This document shows positions 24,850-36,127 of a DNA stretch of 64,000 nt, piece by piece (the first letter of the stretch is position 1; every line of letters begins with the position of its first letter). A model generated the notes under the pieces. That model was not told the DNA's origin. It made no database searches and worked only from the letters and a program-made list of their open reading frames with translations. The DNA comes from Primulina eburnea (Eukaryota > Streptophyta > Magnoliopsida > Lamiales > Gesneriaceae). The translations under genes were made by a program, and so were the position numbers. The stretch is from positions 34,319,281 to 34,383,280 of the forward strand of contig NC_133103.1 in assembly GCF_022965805.1 (NCBI RefSeq), read 5' to 3'.

Positions 24850-26721
24850 CATGGCATGCCTAGGACTATTGTTTCTGGTCGCGATGTTAAATTTTTGAGT
24901 TACTTTTGGAATACTTTATGGGCTAAACTTGGCACAAAATTGTTGTTTTCTACTACTTGTCATCCTCAAACGGATGGACAAACTGAAGTTGTCAATAGAA
25001 CTTTAGGAACACTTTTGCGTGCTATTCTTAAAAAGAACTTGGATTGACATTTCTATGGACTTTATTTTGGGGTTGCCTAGGACTAAGAAGGGGAGGGATT
25101 CTATTTTTGTTGTTGTGGATAGATTCTCTAAGATGGCACATTTTATATCTTGTCATAAAACCGATGATGCTTCAAACATTGCGGATTTGTTCTTTAGAGA
25201 AGTCGCTAGGTTGCATTGAATGCCTAGGACTATTGTTTCTGGTCGCGATGTTAAATTCTTGAGTTACTTTTGGAATACTTTATGGGCTAAACTTGGCACA
25301 AAATTGTTGTTTTATACTACTTGTCATCCTCAAACGGATGGACAAACTGAAGTTGTCAATAGAACTTTGGGAACACTTTTGCGTGCTATTCTTGAAAAGA
25401 ACTTGGATTGACATTTCTATGGACTTTATTTTGGGGTTGCCTAGGACTAAGAAGGGGATGGATTCTATTTTTGTTGTTGTGGATAGATTCTCTAAGATGG
25501 CACATTTTATAGCTTGTTATAAACCGATGATGCTTCAAACATTGCGGATTTTTTCTTTAGAGAAGTCGTTAGGTTGCATGGAATGCCTAGGACTATTGTT
25601 TCTGGTCGCGATGTTAAATTCTTGAGTTACTTTTGGAAGACTTTATGGGCTAAACTTGGCACAAAATTGTTGTTTTCTACTACTTGTCATCCTCAAACGG
25701 ATGGACAAACTGAGGTTGTCAATAGAACTTTGAGAACACTTTTGCGTGCTATTCCTAAAAAGAACTTGGATTGACATTTCTATGGACTTTATTTTGGGGT
25801 TGCCTAGGACTAAGAAGGGGAGGGATTCTATTTTTGTTGTTGTGGATAGATTCTCTAAGATGGCACATTTTATAGCTTGTTATAAAACCGATGATGCTTC
25901 AAACATTGCGGATTTGTTCTTTAGAGAAGTCGCTAGGTTGCATGGAATGCCTAGGACTATTATTTCAGGTCGCGATGTTAAATTCTTGAGTTACTTTTGG
26001 AATACTTTATGGGCTAAACATGGCACAAAATTGTTGTTTTCTACTACTTGTCATCCTCAAACGGATGGACAAACTGAAGTTGTCAGTAGAACTTTGGGAA
26101 CACTTTTACGTGCTATTCTTAAAAAGAACTTGGATTGACATTTCGATGGACTTTATTTTGGGGTTGCCTAGGACTAAGAAGGGGAGGGATTCTATTTTTG
26201 TTGTTGTGGATAGATTCTCTAAGATGGCACATTTTATAGCTTGTTATAAAACCGATTATGCTTCAAACATTGCGGATTTCTTCTTTAGAGAAGTCGTTAG
26301 GTTGCATGGCATGCCTAGGACTATTGTTTCTGGTCGCGATGTTAAATTCTTGAGTTACTTTTGGAATACTTTATTGGCTAAACTTGGCACAAAATTGTTG
26401 TTTTCTACTACTTGTCATCCTCAAACGGATGGACAAACTGAAGTTGTCAATAGAACTTTGGGAACACTTTTGCGTGCTATTCTTAAAAAGAACTTGGATT
26501 GACATTTCGATGGACTTTATTTTGGGGTTGCCGAGGACTAAGAAGGGGAGTGATTCTATTTTTGTTTTTGTGGATAGATTCTCTAGGATGACACATTTTA
26601 TAGCTTGTCATAAAATCGATGATGCTTCAAACATTGCGGATTTGTTCTTTAGAGAAGTCGCTAGGTTGCATGGAATGCCTAGGACTATTGTTTCTGGTCG
26701 CGATGTTAAATTCTTGAGTTA
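24850..26721 (+). repeat. Satellite block 2: about 5.1 monomers
   Basis: Starts at CATGGCATGCC directly after LTR-B and ends at ...CTTGAGTTA, where LTR-C begins. Monomers are full length except for a one-base loss near 25522 (TATAAACCG). They belong to the more diverse class seen in blocks 3 and 4. Confidence 0.93.
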
Positions 26722-26796
26722 TATAGTTATAGACGGACCATCCCGAGATTAGTTGGTTTAAAAATGTGAAGGGCATAATATTGGAACAGATTTAGT

Positions 26797-26975
26797 GGCG
26801 CCCGAGCGGTAGAAAAAGCCCGCCCGAGCGCCATTGTCCAACAAAATTATGTTTTGGGCAGAAACTTCCGCGCCCGAGCGGTATATTTTGACCGCCCGAG
26901 CGCCAAGGTATCATTCGAAAAGTGTTGGACAGAAACTGCCGCGCCCGAGCGGTACATTCTTACCGCCCGAGCGCC
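26797..26975 (+). promoter_or_regulatory. U3 palindrome cassette C: three pairs of CCGA-centred 14-mers
   Basis: Units start at 26797, 26819, 26869, 26891, 26940 and 26962. Within each pair the start distance is 22 bp (gap of 8 bp). Pairs repeat every 71-72 bp. The first member reads GGCGC or CGCGC-CCGA-GCGGT, the second ACCGC (once CCCGC)-CCGA-GCGCC. The left arm of one is thus largely complementary to the right arm of its partner, so each pair could fold as one hairpin. The layout equals that of LTR-B and LTR-D with a different core. Confidence 0.75.
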
Positions 26976-27023
26976 GCCTGAAATGTGTTAATGTTTTAAG
27001 AAGACACGTATGAGATTTCATGC

Positions 27024-27032
27024 AATATATAT
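27024..27032 (+). promoter_or_regulatory. TATA box of LTR-C
   Basis: ATATATATG in GCAATATATATGAG, 49 bp after the last 14-mer of the cassette. A pyrimidine-rich TCTTCATTTCTCTTC stretch follows about 20 bp downstream and is a plausible start region. Confidence 0.65.
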
Positions 27033-27875
27033 GAGTTGAGCTGTCTTCATTTCTCTTCATTCTTCATCAGCAGAACCGAGAACAAGCTTTCCCTCAAGCT
27101 TTTCATATTAGAATTGGTATGGTGAAAGATTTATACCTCCAAATTTAAATCCAAGCATAGATTTGAACTCCTATCTTTGAAGACTACAAGAAGATGTAAG
27201 TTTCAGTTATTTTCAGCATGTTTCGATATTTGTGTGTTGGAAGAATTCAGATTTGAGTTATAATATGTGTTCTTGATATTATGAGCATCGTAGAAACGTT
27301 ACCGGATTGATTTTCAGATACCGTATGACGTTGTTTCGAAATTCTAGCATGTATTATGAGAGATTATGCAGATTTTCAGTGTTGAAATGATTGTGCTATT
27401 GATGTTGAATTGATTGAGGTTAATCGATTATTGTTATGTTGAGATGGGATTGAGCGGTATCGAAGAATTACGCCGTTACGCCGTCGAATTATATTGAAAC
27501 CGATTTCAGCCTTGTATATGGAATTGTTGAGATGTATATTGATAGAGTGCACATTGATTATGCCATTTCAGATTTGTATTGGCTATTGCGAATTCGAGAC
27601 TTCGACTACGACACCGACTATTCGCCAAGAAAGGTATAATTCATGTGGTCTCGAGATTGCACAACTCGATTCAGATTTGATACGAGTTTCCCTAAATCAC
27701 ATACTAGATTGTTATTACATTTCATTATGTAATGACTTGCTTATTGATTTATATTCGAGTCCTGAGATAGGAGATATTGGCAGACTGGCCAAAACTAGAC
27801 GTTTCGGTGTATCGACGCATGGTAGTAGATTTACTCTATGTGTAGACCTTCGATACAGAGTTGACCGAAGTCTAG

Positions 27876-27930
27876 GAATAAGACGTACCGTTGCCTCGAG
27901 TGGTTGGGTAGGTAACAGACCGTCTTATTC
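27876..27930 (+). other. Conserved LTR inverted repeat GAATAAGACG...CGTCTTATTC (LTR-C copy)
   Basis: Arms at 27876-27885 and 27921-27930 with a 35-nt loop. Inside the loop GTTGCC and GGTAAC can also pair if one G-U wobble is allowed, which would extend the stem in the sense RNA. Confidence 0.7.
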
Positions 27931-28101
27931 ACACGGGATCCCTAGATTAGAAATGAGTCGAGTCAAGATTTAAATGTTGAATACAGATTTGTATTCTTCT
28001 ACATGTTTAGATTTGAATTAATGTTACTTGATATATGCTATGCTCTTGTACATGATTATTACATTGCATGCATCCATGTTTTATACTGGGATATGTTCTC
28101 A

Positions 28102-28115
28102 CCGGAGTCATCCGG
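28102..28115 (+). other. Conserved LTR mini-hairpin CCGGA-GTCA-TCCGG (LTR-C copy)
   Basis: A perfect 5-bp stem with a 4-nt loop, followed by the conserved CAGGTGGGGCAGGATCTGG stretch. In the same sense LTR-D and LTR-F read CCGGA-GTTA-TCCGG: stem kept, loop changed. Confidence 0.6.
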
Positions 28116-29702
28116 CTGTTGTCGTGTCTGTATGTGTGCATGGCAACAGGTGGGGCAGGATCTGGGTCACGAGCTATATGAGAGGTTGATGATAGCGTGG
28201 AGATCTCGGGCATGGAAGATTTCTAGTGGTTTCTATTTAGACTTATATCACCTATGTTCGTAGTTGGTATGTAAACACTAGTGTATGGTTGTACTAGACA
28301 GACATGTATGTACATTATGTTGTTTACTTCTTATAAAGACACTGTTATGCTGTGACTATACATTTGAATTAATGTTAAAAGCAAATTTTTGACCCACATT
28401 TTCGAACAAAGATCCAATTAAGTCCCAAAAGAATTGAGTTAGAGCCCGGGTCCCCACACTTTTGGAATACTTTATGGGCTAAACTTTGCACAAAATTGTT
28501 GTTTTCTACTACTTGTCGTCCTCAAACGGAAGGACAAACTGAAGTTGTCAATAGAACTTTGGGAACACTTTTGCGTGCTATTCTTAAAAAGAACTTGGAT
28601 TGACATTTCTATGGACTTTATTTTGGGGTTGCCTAGGAATAAGAACGGGAGGGATTCTATTTTTGTTGTTGTGGATAGATTCTCTAAGATTGCACATTTT
28701 ATAGCTTGTCATAAAACCGATGATGCTTCAAACTTTGCGGATTTGTTCTTTAGAGAAGTCGCTAGGTTGCATGGAATGCCTAGGACTACTGTTTCTGGTC
28801 GCGATGTTAAATTCTTGAGTTACTTTTGGAATACTTTATGGGCTAAACTTGGCACAAAATTGTTGTTTTCTACTACTTGTCATCCTCAAACGGATGGACA
28901 AACTGAAGTTGTCAATAGAACTTTGGGAACACTTTTGCGTGCTATTCTTAAAAAGAACTTGGATTGACAATTCTATGGACTTTATTTTGGGGTTGCCTAG
29001 GACTAAGAATGGTATGGATTCTATTTTTGTTGTTGTGGATAGATTCTCTAAGATGGCACATTTTATAGCTTGTTATAAAACCGATGATGCTTCAAACATT
29101 GCAGATTTTTTCTTTAGAGAAGTCGTTAGGTTTCATGGCATGCCTAGGACTATTGTTTCTGGTCGCGATGTTAAATTTTTGAGTTACTTTTGGAATACTT
29201 TATTGGCTAAACTTGGCACAAAATTGTTGTTTTCTACTACTTGTCATCCTCAAACGGATGGACAAACTGAAGTTGTCAATAGAACTTTGGGAACACTTTT
29301 CCGTGCTATTCTTAAAAAGAACTTGGATTGACATTTCTATGGACTTTATTTTGGGGTTGCCTAGGACTAAGAAGGGGAGGGATTCTATTTTTGTTGTTGT
29401 GGATAGATTCTCTAAGATTGCACATTTTATAGTTTGTCATAAAACCGATGATGCTTCAAACATTGCGAATTTGTTCTTTAGAGAAGTCGCTAGGTTGCAT
29501 GGAATACCTAGGACTATTGTTTCTGGTCGCGATGTTAAATTCTTGAGTTACTTTTGGAATACTTTATGGGCTAAACTTGGCATAAAATTGTTGTTTTCTA
29601 CTACTTGTCATCCTCAAACGGATGGACAAACTGAAGTTGTCAATAGAACTTTGGGAACACTTTTGCGTGCTATTCTTAAAAAGATCTTGCATTGACATTT
29701 CT

Positions 29703-30066
29703 ATGAACTTTATTTTGGGGTTGCCTAGGACTAAGAAGGGGAGGAGTTCTATTTTTGTTGTTGTGGATAGATTCTCTAAGATGGCACATTTTATAGATTG
29801 TCATAAAACCGATGATGCTTCAAACAATGCGGATTTGTTCTTTAGAGAAGTCGCTAGGTTGCATGGCATGCCTAGGACTATTGTTTCTGATCGCGTTGTT
29901 AAATTCTTAAGTTACTTTTGGAGGACTTTATGGGCTAAACTTGGCACAAAATTGTGGTTTTCTACTACTTGTCATCCTCAAACGGATGGACAAACTGAAG
30001 TTTTCAATAGAACTTTGGGAACACTTTTGCGTGCTATTTTTAAAAAGAACTTGGATTGACATTTTG
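29703..30066 (+). pseudogene. Satellite monomer with the second catalytic Asp but other core residues lost
   Basis: Codon 63 is GAT (29889-29891), giving SDR rather than SGR. Codon 2 is AAC, so the first catalytic Asp is Asn here, and codon 65 (normally Asp) is Val. It belongs to the subtype whose upstream junction reads AAGATCTTGCATTGAC. Confidence 0.8.
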
Positions 30067-30430
30067 ATGGACTTTATTTTGGGGTTGCCAAGGAATAAGA
30101 AGGGGAGTGATTCTATTTTTGTTTTTGTGGATAGATTATCTATGATGACACATTTTATAGCTTGTCATAAAACCGATGATGCTTCAAACATTGCGGATTT
30201 GTTCTTTAGAGAAGTCGTTAGGTTGCATGGCATGCCTAGGACTATTGTTTCTGATCGGGATGTTAAATTCTTGAGTTACTTTTCGAAGACTTTATGGGCT
30301 AAACTTGACACAAAATTGTTGTTTTCTACTACTAGCCATCCTCAAACGGATGGACAAACTGAAGTTGTCAATAGAACTTTGGGAACACTTTTGCGTGCTA
30401 TTCTTAAAAAGAACTTGGATTGACATTTCT
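30067..30430 (+). pseudogene. Satellite monomer retaining all three DDE positions
   Basis: Codon 2 is GAC, codon 63 is GAT (30253-30255) and the Glu at 99 is present, so this core fragment shows D-D(35)-E. It still ends in the junction TGA and lacks the rest of an integrase. It likely preserves the ancestral state of the source element. Confidence 0.8.
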
Positions 30431-31703
30431 ATGGACTTTATTTTGAGGTTTCCTAGGACTAAAAAGGGGAGGGATTCTATTTTTGTTGTTGTGGATAGAT
30501 TCTCTAAGATGGCACATTTTATAGCTTGTCATAAAACCGATATTGCTTCAAACATGGCGGATTTGTTCTTTAGAGAAGTCGCTAGGTTGCATGAAATGCC
30601 TAGGACTATTGTTTCTGGTCGCGATGTTAAATTCTTGAGTTAATTTTGGAATACTTTATGGGCTAAACTTGGCACAAAATTGTTGTTTTCTACTACTTGT
30701 CATCCTCAAACGGATGGACAAACTGAAGTTGTCAATAGAACTTTGGGAACACTTTTGCGTGCTATTCTTAAAAAGAACTTGGATTGACATTTCTATGGAC
30801 TTTATTTTGGGGTTGCCTAGTACTAAGAAGGGGATGGATTCTATTTTTGTTGTTGTGGATAGATTCTCTAAGATGGCACATTTTAAGCTTGTCATAAAAC
30901 CGATGATGCTTCAAACATTGCGGATTTTTTCTTTAGAGAAGTCGTTAGGTTGCATGGCATGCCTAGGACTATTGTTTCTGGTCGCGATGTTAAATTTTTG
31001 AGTTACTTTTGGAATACTTTATGGGCTAAACATGGCACAAAATTGTTGTTTTCTACTACTTGTCATCCTCAAACGGATGGACAAACTGAAGTTGTGAATA
31101 GAACTTTGGGAACACTTTTGCGTGTTATTCTTAAAAAGAACTTGGATTGACATTTCTATGTACTTTATTTTGGGGTTGCCTAGGACTAAGAAGGGGAGGG
31201 ATTCTATTTTTGTTGCTGTGGATAAATTCTCTAAGATGGCACATTTTATAGCTTGTCATAAAACCGATGATGCTTCAAACATTGCGGATTTGTTCTTTAG
31301 AGAAGTCGCTAGGTTGCATTTTATGCCTAGGACTATTGTTTCTGGTCGCGATGTTAAATTCTTGAGTTACTTTTGGAATACTTTATGGGCTAAACTTGGC
31401 ACAAAATTGTTGTTTTATACTACTTGTCATCCTCAAACGGATGGACAAACTGAAGTTGTCAATAGAACTTTGGGAACACTTTTGCGTGCTATTCTTAAAA
31501 AGAACTTGGATTGACATTTCTATGGACTTTATTTTGGGGTTGCCTAGGACTAAGAAGGGGATGGATTCTATTTTTGTTGTTGTGGATAGATTTTCTAAGA
31601 TGGCACATTTTATAGCTTGTTATAAAACCGATGATGCTTCAAACATTGCGGATTTTTTCTTTAGAAAAATCGTTAGGTTGCATGGCATGCCTAGGACTAT
31701 TGT

Positions 31704-31708
31704 TTCTG
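31704..31708. repeat. Target-site duplication TTCTG, left copy
   Basis: TTCTG precedes LTR-D and is repeated at 33525-33529. The uninterrupted monomer reads GTTTCTGGTCGCG, so the five bases were duplicated on insertion. Confidence 0.93.
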
Positions 31709-32049
31709 TGTGGGGACCCGGGCTCTAACTCTATTCGTTTGGGATTTAATTGGATCTTTGTTCGAAAATGTGGGTAAAAATTTTGCTTTTAACTTTAATT
31801 CAAGTGTATTAATTAAAGCATAACATATCTCGATAGAAATTAAACAACGTAATGTACATACAAGTCTGTTCGTACAAACATTCACTAGTGTTCAAATGAC
31901 AACTACAAACATAAGTAGTACAAGTTTCATAAGGAAACACTAGTAATCTGCAATGCCCGAGATCTCCACACTATCATCATCTCTCATCTAGCTCGTGACC
32001 CCGATCCTGCCCCACCTGTTGCCATGCACACATACAGACACGACAACAG

Positions 32050-32063
32050 CCGGATAACTCCGG
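32050..32063 (-). other. Conserved LTR mini-hairpin (LTR-D copy)
   Basis: CCGGATAACTCCGG on +, a 5-bp stem with loop TAAC, next to the conserved GATCCTGCCCCACCTGTTG stretch. Confidence 0.6.
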
Positions 32064-32236
32064 TGAGAACATATCCCAGTATAAAACATGGATGCATGCA
32101 ATGTAATAAATCATGTACAAATGCATAACATAAATCAAGTAACATGAATATAAATCTAAACATGTAGTAGAATACAAATCTGTATTCAACATTCAAATCT
32201 TGACTCGACTCTTTTCTAATCTAGGGATCCCGGTGT

Positions 32237-32291
32237 GAATAAGACGGTCTGTTACCTACCCAACCACTCGGGGCAACGGTACGTCTTATTC
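32237..32291 (-). other. Conserved LTR inverted repeat (LTR-D copy)
   Basis: GAATAAGACG at 32237-32246 and CGTCTTATTC at 32282-32291. The inner GTTACC/GGCAAC pair is a G-U wobble only in the minus-strand (sense) RNA, in agreement with the LTR orientation. Confidence 0.7.
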
Positions 32292-33141
32292 CTAGACTTC
32301 GGTCAACTCTGTATCGAAGGTCTACACATATTACAAATCTGCTCCTATGCGTCGATACACTGAAACGTCTAGTTTTGGCAAGTCTGCCAATCTCTCCTAT
32401 CTCAGGACTCGAATATAAATCAATAAACAAGGAATTACATAATCAAATGTAATAACAATCTAGTATGTGATTTAGGTAAACTCGTATCAAATCTGAATCG
32501 AGTTGTGCAATCCCGTGACCACATGAATTATACCTTTCTTGTCAAATCGTCGGTCGAAGTCTCAAAGTCGGAATGTCAACTCTGTCAAGATTAATATGAA
32601 ATGGGATAATGAATGTGCTATATATATCAAAACACAATTCCAACCATCTTGTACAACTCAAGAATCACATTCGGTATAAAATCGACGGCATAACAACGTA
32701 TTTCTTCGATACCGATAATACAATCTCACTACAACAATATCATAATCAATCCCAACAACTCATGATCTCATCAACACCTCAATATATAGGCTGAATCTGT
32801 ACAATCATAACATAACACATGCTGAAATTCGAAACAATAGCATACGGTATCTGAAAATCAATCCGGTAACGTTTCTACGATGCTCAAAATATCAAGAACA
32901 CATTTCTCAACTCAAAACATAATTTCCCCAACATATGAATTTCGAATCATGCTGGAATTATATAAAACTTACATCCTTTCGTAGCCAACGATGCAAGGAT
33001 CACAAATCTTAACTCGGAATATAAATCGGATGGCTAAATCATTCAAACTCTCAAGTTAAAAATCAAAAGAATGAAACTTTCCTCCCAAGGTGCTCTCGGT
33101 TCTGCTGATGGGAAATGAAGGGATGAAGTGTCAATGCAAGG

Positions 33142-33151
33142 TATTTATATA
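33142..33151 (-). promoter_or_regulatory. TATA box of LTR-D
   Basis: The minus strand reads TATATAAATA within GCTATATAAATACC. The first 14-mer of the cassette starts 49 bp upstream, at 33201. Confidence 0.75.
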
Positions 33152-33200
33152 GCATGCCATGTGTCATCACGAAATTCAAAAGTGGCAATCTCGCATGCAG

Positions 33201-33428
33201 ACCGCGGGTGCGGTGACTCAAGAGCGCGGGTGCGCTGTGCTCACGGCAAATTCATTTTAAAGTGTAACACTTAGACCGCGGGTGCGGTCCTTACATGACC
33301 GCGGGTGCGGTCTCACACCGCGGGTGCGGTCATGCTAACACCGCGGGTGCGGTGTCTGTTCGCACATTTCCCTCAATTTTCTATCACCTACACCGCGGGG
33401 GCGGTAGTCCTAGCACCGCGGGTGCGAT
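33201..33428 (-). promoter_or_regulatory. U3 palindrome cassette D: eight 14-mers of type ACCGC-GGGT-GCGGT
   Basis: Units start at 33201, 33223, 33275, 33298, 33317, 33340, 33392 and 33415, which makes four pairs with internal spacing 22, 23, 23 and 23 bp. The second unit is AGCGC-GGGT-GCGCT: both arms changed so that they still pair. The seventh has centre GGGG and the eighth ends GCGAT. Confidence 0.8.
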
Positions 33429-36127
33429 GTGGCTTCGGCCCTGCTGCTCAAAATCTCATAATTCATGCATTCTTATTTATACAAGTCTAACATCAATGCC
33501 AATTGACAATTCTCGAGCCTTACATTCTGGTCGCGATGTTAAATTCTTGAGTTACTTTTGGAAGACTTTATGGGCTAAACTTGGCACAAAATTGTTGTTT
33601 TCTACAACTTGTCATCCTCAAACGGATGGACAAACTGAAGTTGTCAATAGAACTTTGAGAACACTTTTGCGTGCTATTCTTAAAAAGAACTTGGATTGAC
33701 ATTTCTATGGACTTTATTTTGGGGTTGCCTAGGACTAAGAAGGAGATGGATTCTATTTTGTTGCTGTGGATAGATTCTCTAAGATGGCACATTTTATAGC
33801 TTGTTATAAAACCGATCATGCTTCAAACATTGCGGATTTGTTCTTTAGAGAAGTCGCTAGGTTGCATGGAATGCCTAGGACTATTGTTTATGGTCGCGAT
33901 GTTAAATTCTTGAGTTACTTTTGGAATACTTTATGGGCTAAACTTGGCACAAAATTGTTGTTTTCTACTAATTGTCACCCTCAAACGGATGGACAAACTG
34001 AAGTTGTCAATAGAACTTTAGGAACACTTTTGCGTGCTATTCTTAAAAAGAACTTGGATTGACATTTCTATGGACTTTATTTTGGGGTTGCCTAGGACTA
34101 AGAAGGGGATGGATTCTATTTTTGTTGTTGTGGATAGATTCTCTAAGATGGCACATTTTATAGCTTGTTATAAAACCGATGATGCTTCAAACATTGCGGA
34201 TTTTTTCTTTAGAGAAGTCGTTAAGTTGCATGGCATGCCTAGGACTATTGTTTCTGGTTGCGATGTTAAATTCTTGAGTTACTTTTGGAATACTTTATGG
34301 GCTAAACTTGGCACAAAATTGTTGTTTTCTACTACTTGTCATCCTCAAACGGATGGACAAACTGAAGTTGTCAATAGAACTTTGGGAACACTTTTGCGTG
34401 CTATTCTTAAAAAGAACTTGGATTGACATTTCGATGGACTTTATTTTGGGGTTGCCGAGGACTAAGAAGAGGAGTGATTCTATTTTTGTTTTTGTGGATA
34501 GATTCTCTAGGATGACACATTTTATAGCTTGTCATAAAAACGATGATGCTTCAAACATTGCAGATTTGTTCTTTAGAGAATTCGCTAGGTTGCATGGAAT
34601 GCCTAGGGCTATTGTTTCTGGTCGCGATGTTAAATTCTTAAGTTACTTTTGGAATACTTTATGGGCGAAACTTGGCACAAAATTGTTGTTTTCTACTACT
34701 TGTCATCCTCAAACGGATGGACAAACTGAAGTTGTCAATAGAACTTTGGGAACACTTTTGCGTGCTATTCTTAAAAAGAACTTGGATTGACATTTCTATG
34801 GACTTTATTTTGGGGTTGCCTAGGACTAAGAAGGGGATGGATTCTATTTTTGTTGTTGTGGATAGATTCTCTAAGATGGCACATTTTATAGCTTGTCATA
34901 AAACCGATGATGCCTCAAACATTGCGGATTTATTCTTTAGAGAAGTCGTTAGGTTGCATGGCATGCCTAGGACTATTGTTTCTGGTCGTGATGTTAAATT
35001 TTTGAGTTACTTTTCGAAGACTTTATGGGCTAAACTTGGCACAAAATTGTTGTTTTCTACTACTTGTCATCCTCAAACGGATGGACAAACTGAAGTTGTC
35101 AATAGAACTTTGAGAACATTTTTGCGTGCTATTCTTAAAAAGAACTTGGATTGACATTTCTATGGACTTTATTTTGGGGTTTCCTAGGACTAAGAAGGGG
35201 AGGGATTCTATTTTTGTTGTTGTGGATGGATTCTCTAAGATTGCACATTTTATAGCTTGTCATAAAACCGATGATGCTTCAAACATTGCGGATTTGTTCT
35301 TTAGAGAAGTCGCTAGGTTGCATGGAATGCCTAGGACTATTGTTTCTGGTCGCGATGTTAAATTCTTGAGTTACTTTTGGAATACTTTATGGGCTAAACT
35401 TGGCACAAATTTGTTGTTTTCTACTACTTGTCATCCTCAAACGGATGGACAAACTGAAGTTGTCAATAGAACTTTGATTACACTTTTGCGTGCTATTCTT
35501 AAAAAGAACATGGATTGACATTTCTATGGACTTTATTTTGGGGTTGCCTAGGACTAAGAAGGGGAGGGATTCTATTTTTGTTGTTTTGGATAGATTCTCT
35601 AAGATGGCACATTTTATAGCTTGTTATAAAACCGATGATGCTTCAAACATTGCGGATTTTTTCTTTACAGAAGTCGTTAAGTTGCATGGCATGCCTAGGA
35701 CTATTGTTTCTGGTCGCGATGTTAAATTCTTGAGTTACTTTTGGAATACTTTATGGGCTAAACTTGGCACAAAATTGTTGTTTTCTACTACTTGTCATTC
35801 TCAAACGGATGGACAAACTGAAGTTGTAAATAGAACTTTGGCAACACTTTTACGTGCTATTCTTAAAAAGAACTTGGATTGACATTTCTATGGACTTTAT
35901 TTTGGGGTTGCCTAGGACTAAGAAGGGGAGGGATTCTATTTTTGTTGTTGTGGATGGATTCTCTAAGATTGCACATTTTATAGCTTGTCATAAAAACGAT
36001 GATGCTTCAAACATTGCAGATTTGTTCTTTAGAGAAGTCGCTAGGTTGCATAGAATGCCTAGGGCTATTGTTTCTGGTCGCGATGTTAAATTCTTAAGTT
36101 ACTTTTGGAATACTTTATGGGCGAAAC

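Larger units (their letters stand above)
26722..28458 (+). mobile_element. LTR-C (solo, 1737 bp, 5' end apparently lost, no target duplication)
   Basis: It ends with ...GAGCCCGGGTCCCCACA at 28458, the mirror of the TGTGGGGACCCGGGC start of LTR-D and LTR-F, so it is the same family in plus orientation. Internal matches to LTR-D include the segment around 27290-27330 and the conserved inverted repeats. Its start (TATAGTTATAGACGG) lacks TG and the family terminus TGTAAGGCTCGAG, so the first bases were probably deleted. Satellite reads GAGTTA before it and CTTTTGG after it, which together restore the uninterrupted monomer without duplication. No coding frame is convincing. Confidence 0.85.
28459..31708 (+). 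repeat. Satellite block 3: about 8.9 monomers, diverse subtypes
   Basis: Resumes at CTTTTGGAATAC in phase with the end of block 2 and ends with ...TTTCTG at LTR-D. Monomers differ from each other more than in blocks 1 and 5. Examples are the subtype ending AAGATCTTGCATTGAC (29683-29698) and two neighbouring monomers that keep GAT at the second catalytic position. Confidence 0.93.
31709..33524 (-). mobile_element. Solo LTR-D, 1816 bp, complete
   Basis: Ends are TGTGGGGACCCGGGC... and ...CTCGAGCCTTACA, flanked by a perfect 5-bp duplication TTCTG inside a satellite monomer. There is no internal region, so this is a solo LTR left by LTR-LTR recombination. Orientation is set by relation to LTR-B, whose PBS is known. 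It carries the 8-unit palindrome cassette, a TATA box, the 10-bp inverted repeat and the CCGG hairpin. No protein is encoded. Confidence 0.93.

Noticed and set aside
21254..24854. Target-site duplication around the truncated element
   Set aside because: The left end is a breakpoint inside coding sequence, not an LTR terminus, and the monomer phase does not continue, so no duplication can be assigned.
27494..28263. Open frames of 159 and 86 codons in LTR-C
   Set aside because: They overlap the conserved non-coding inverted repeats, and I see no similar frame preserved in the related LTR-B or LTR-D. No domain is recognisable.
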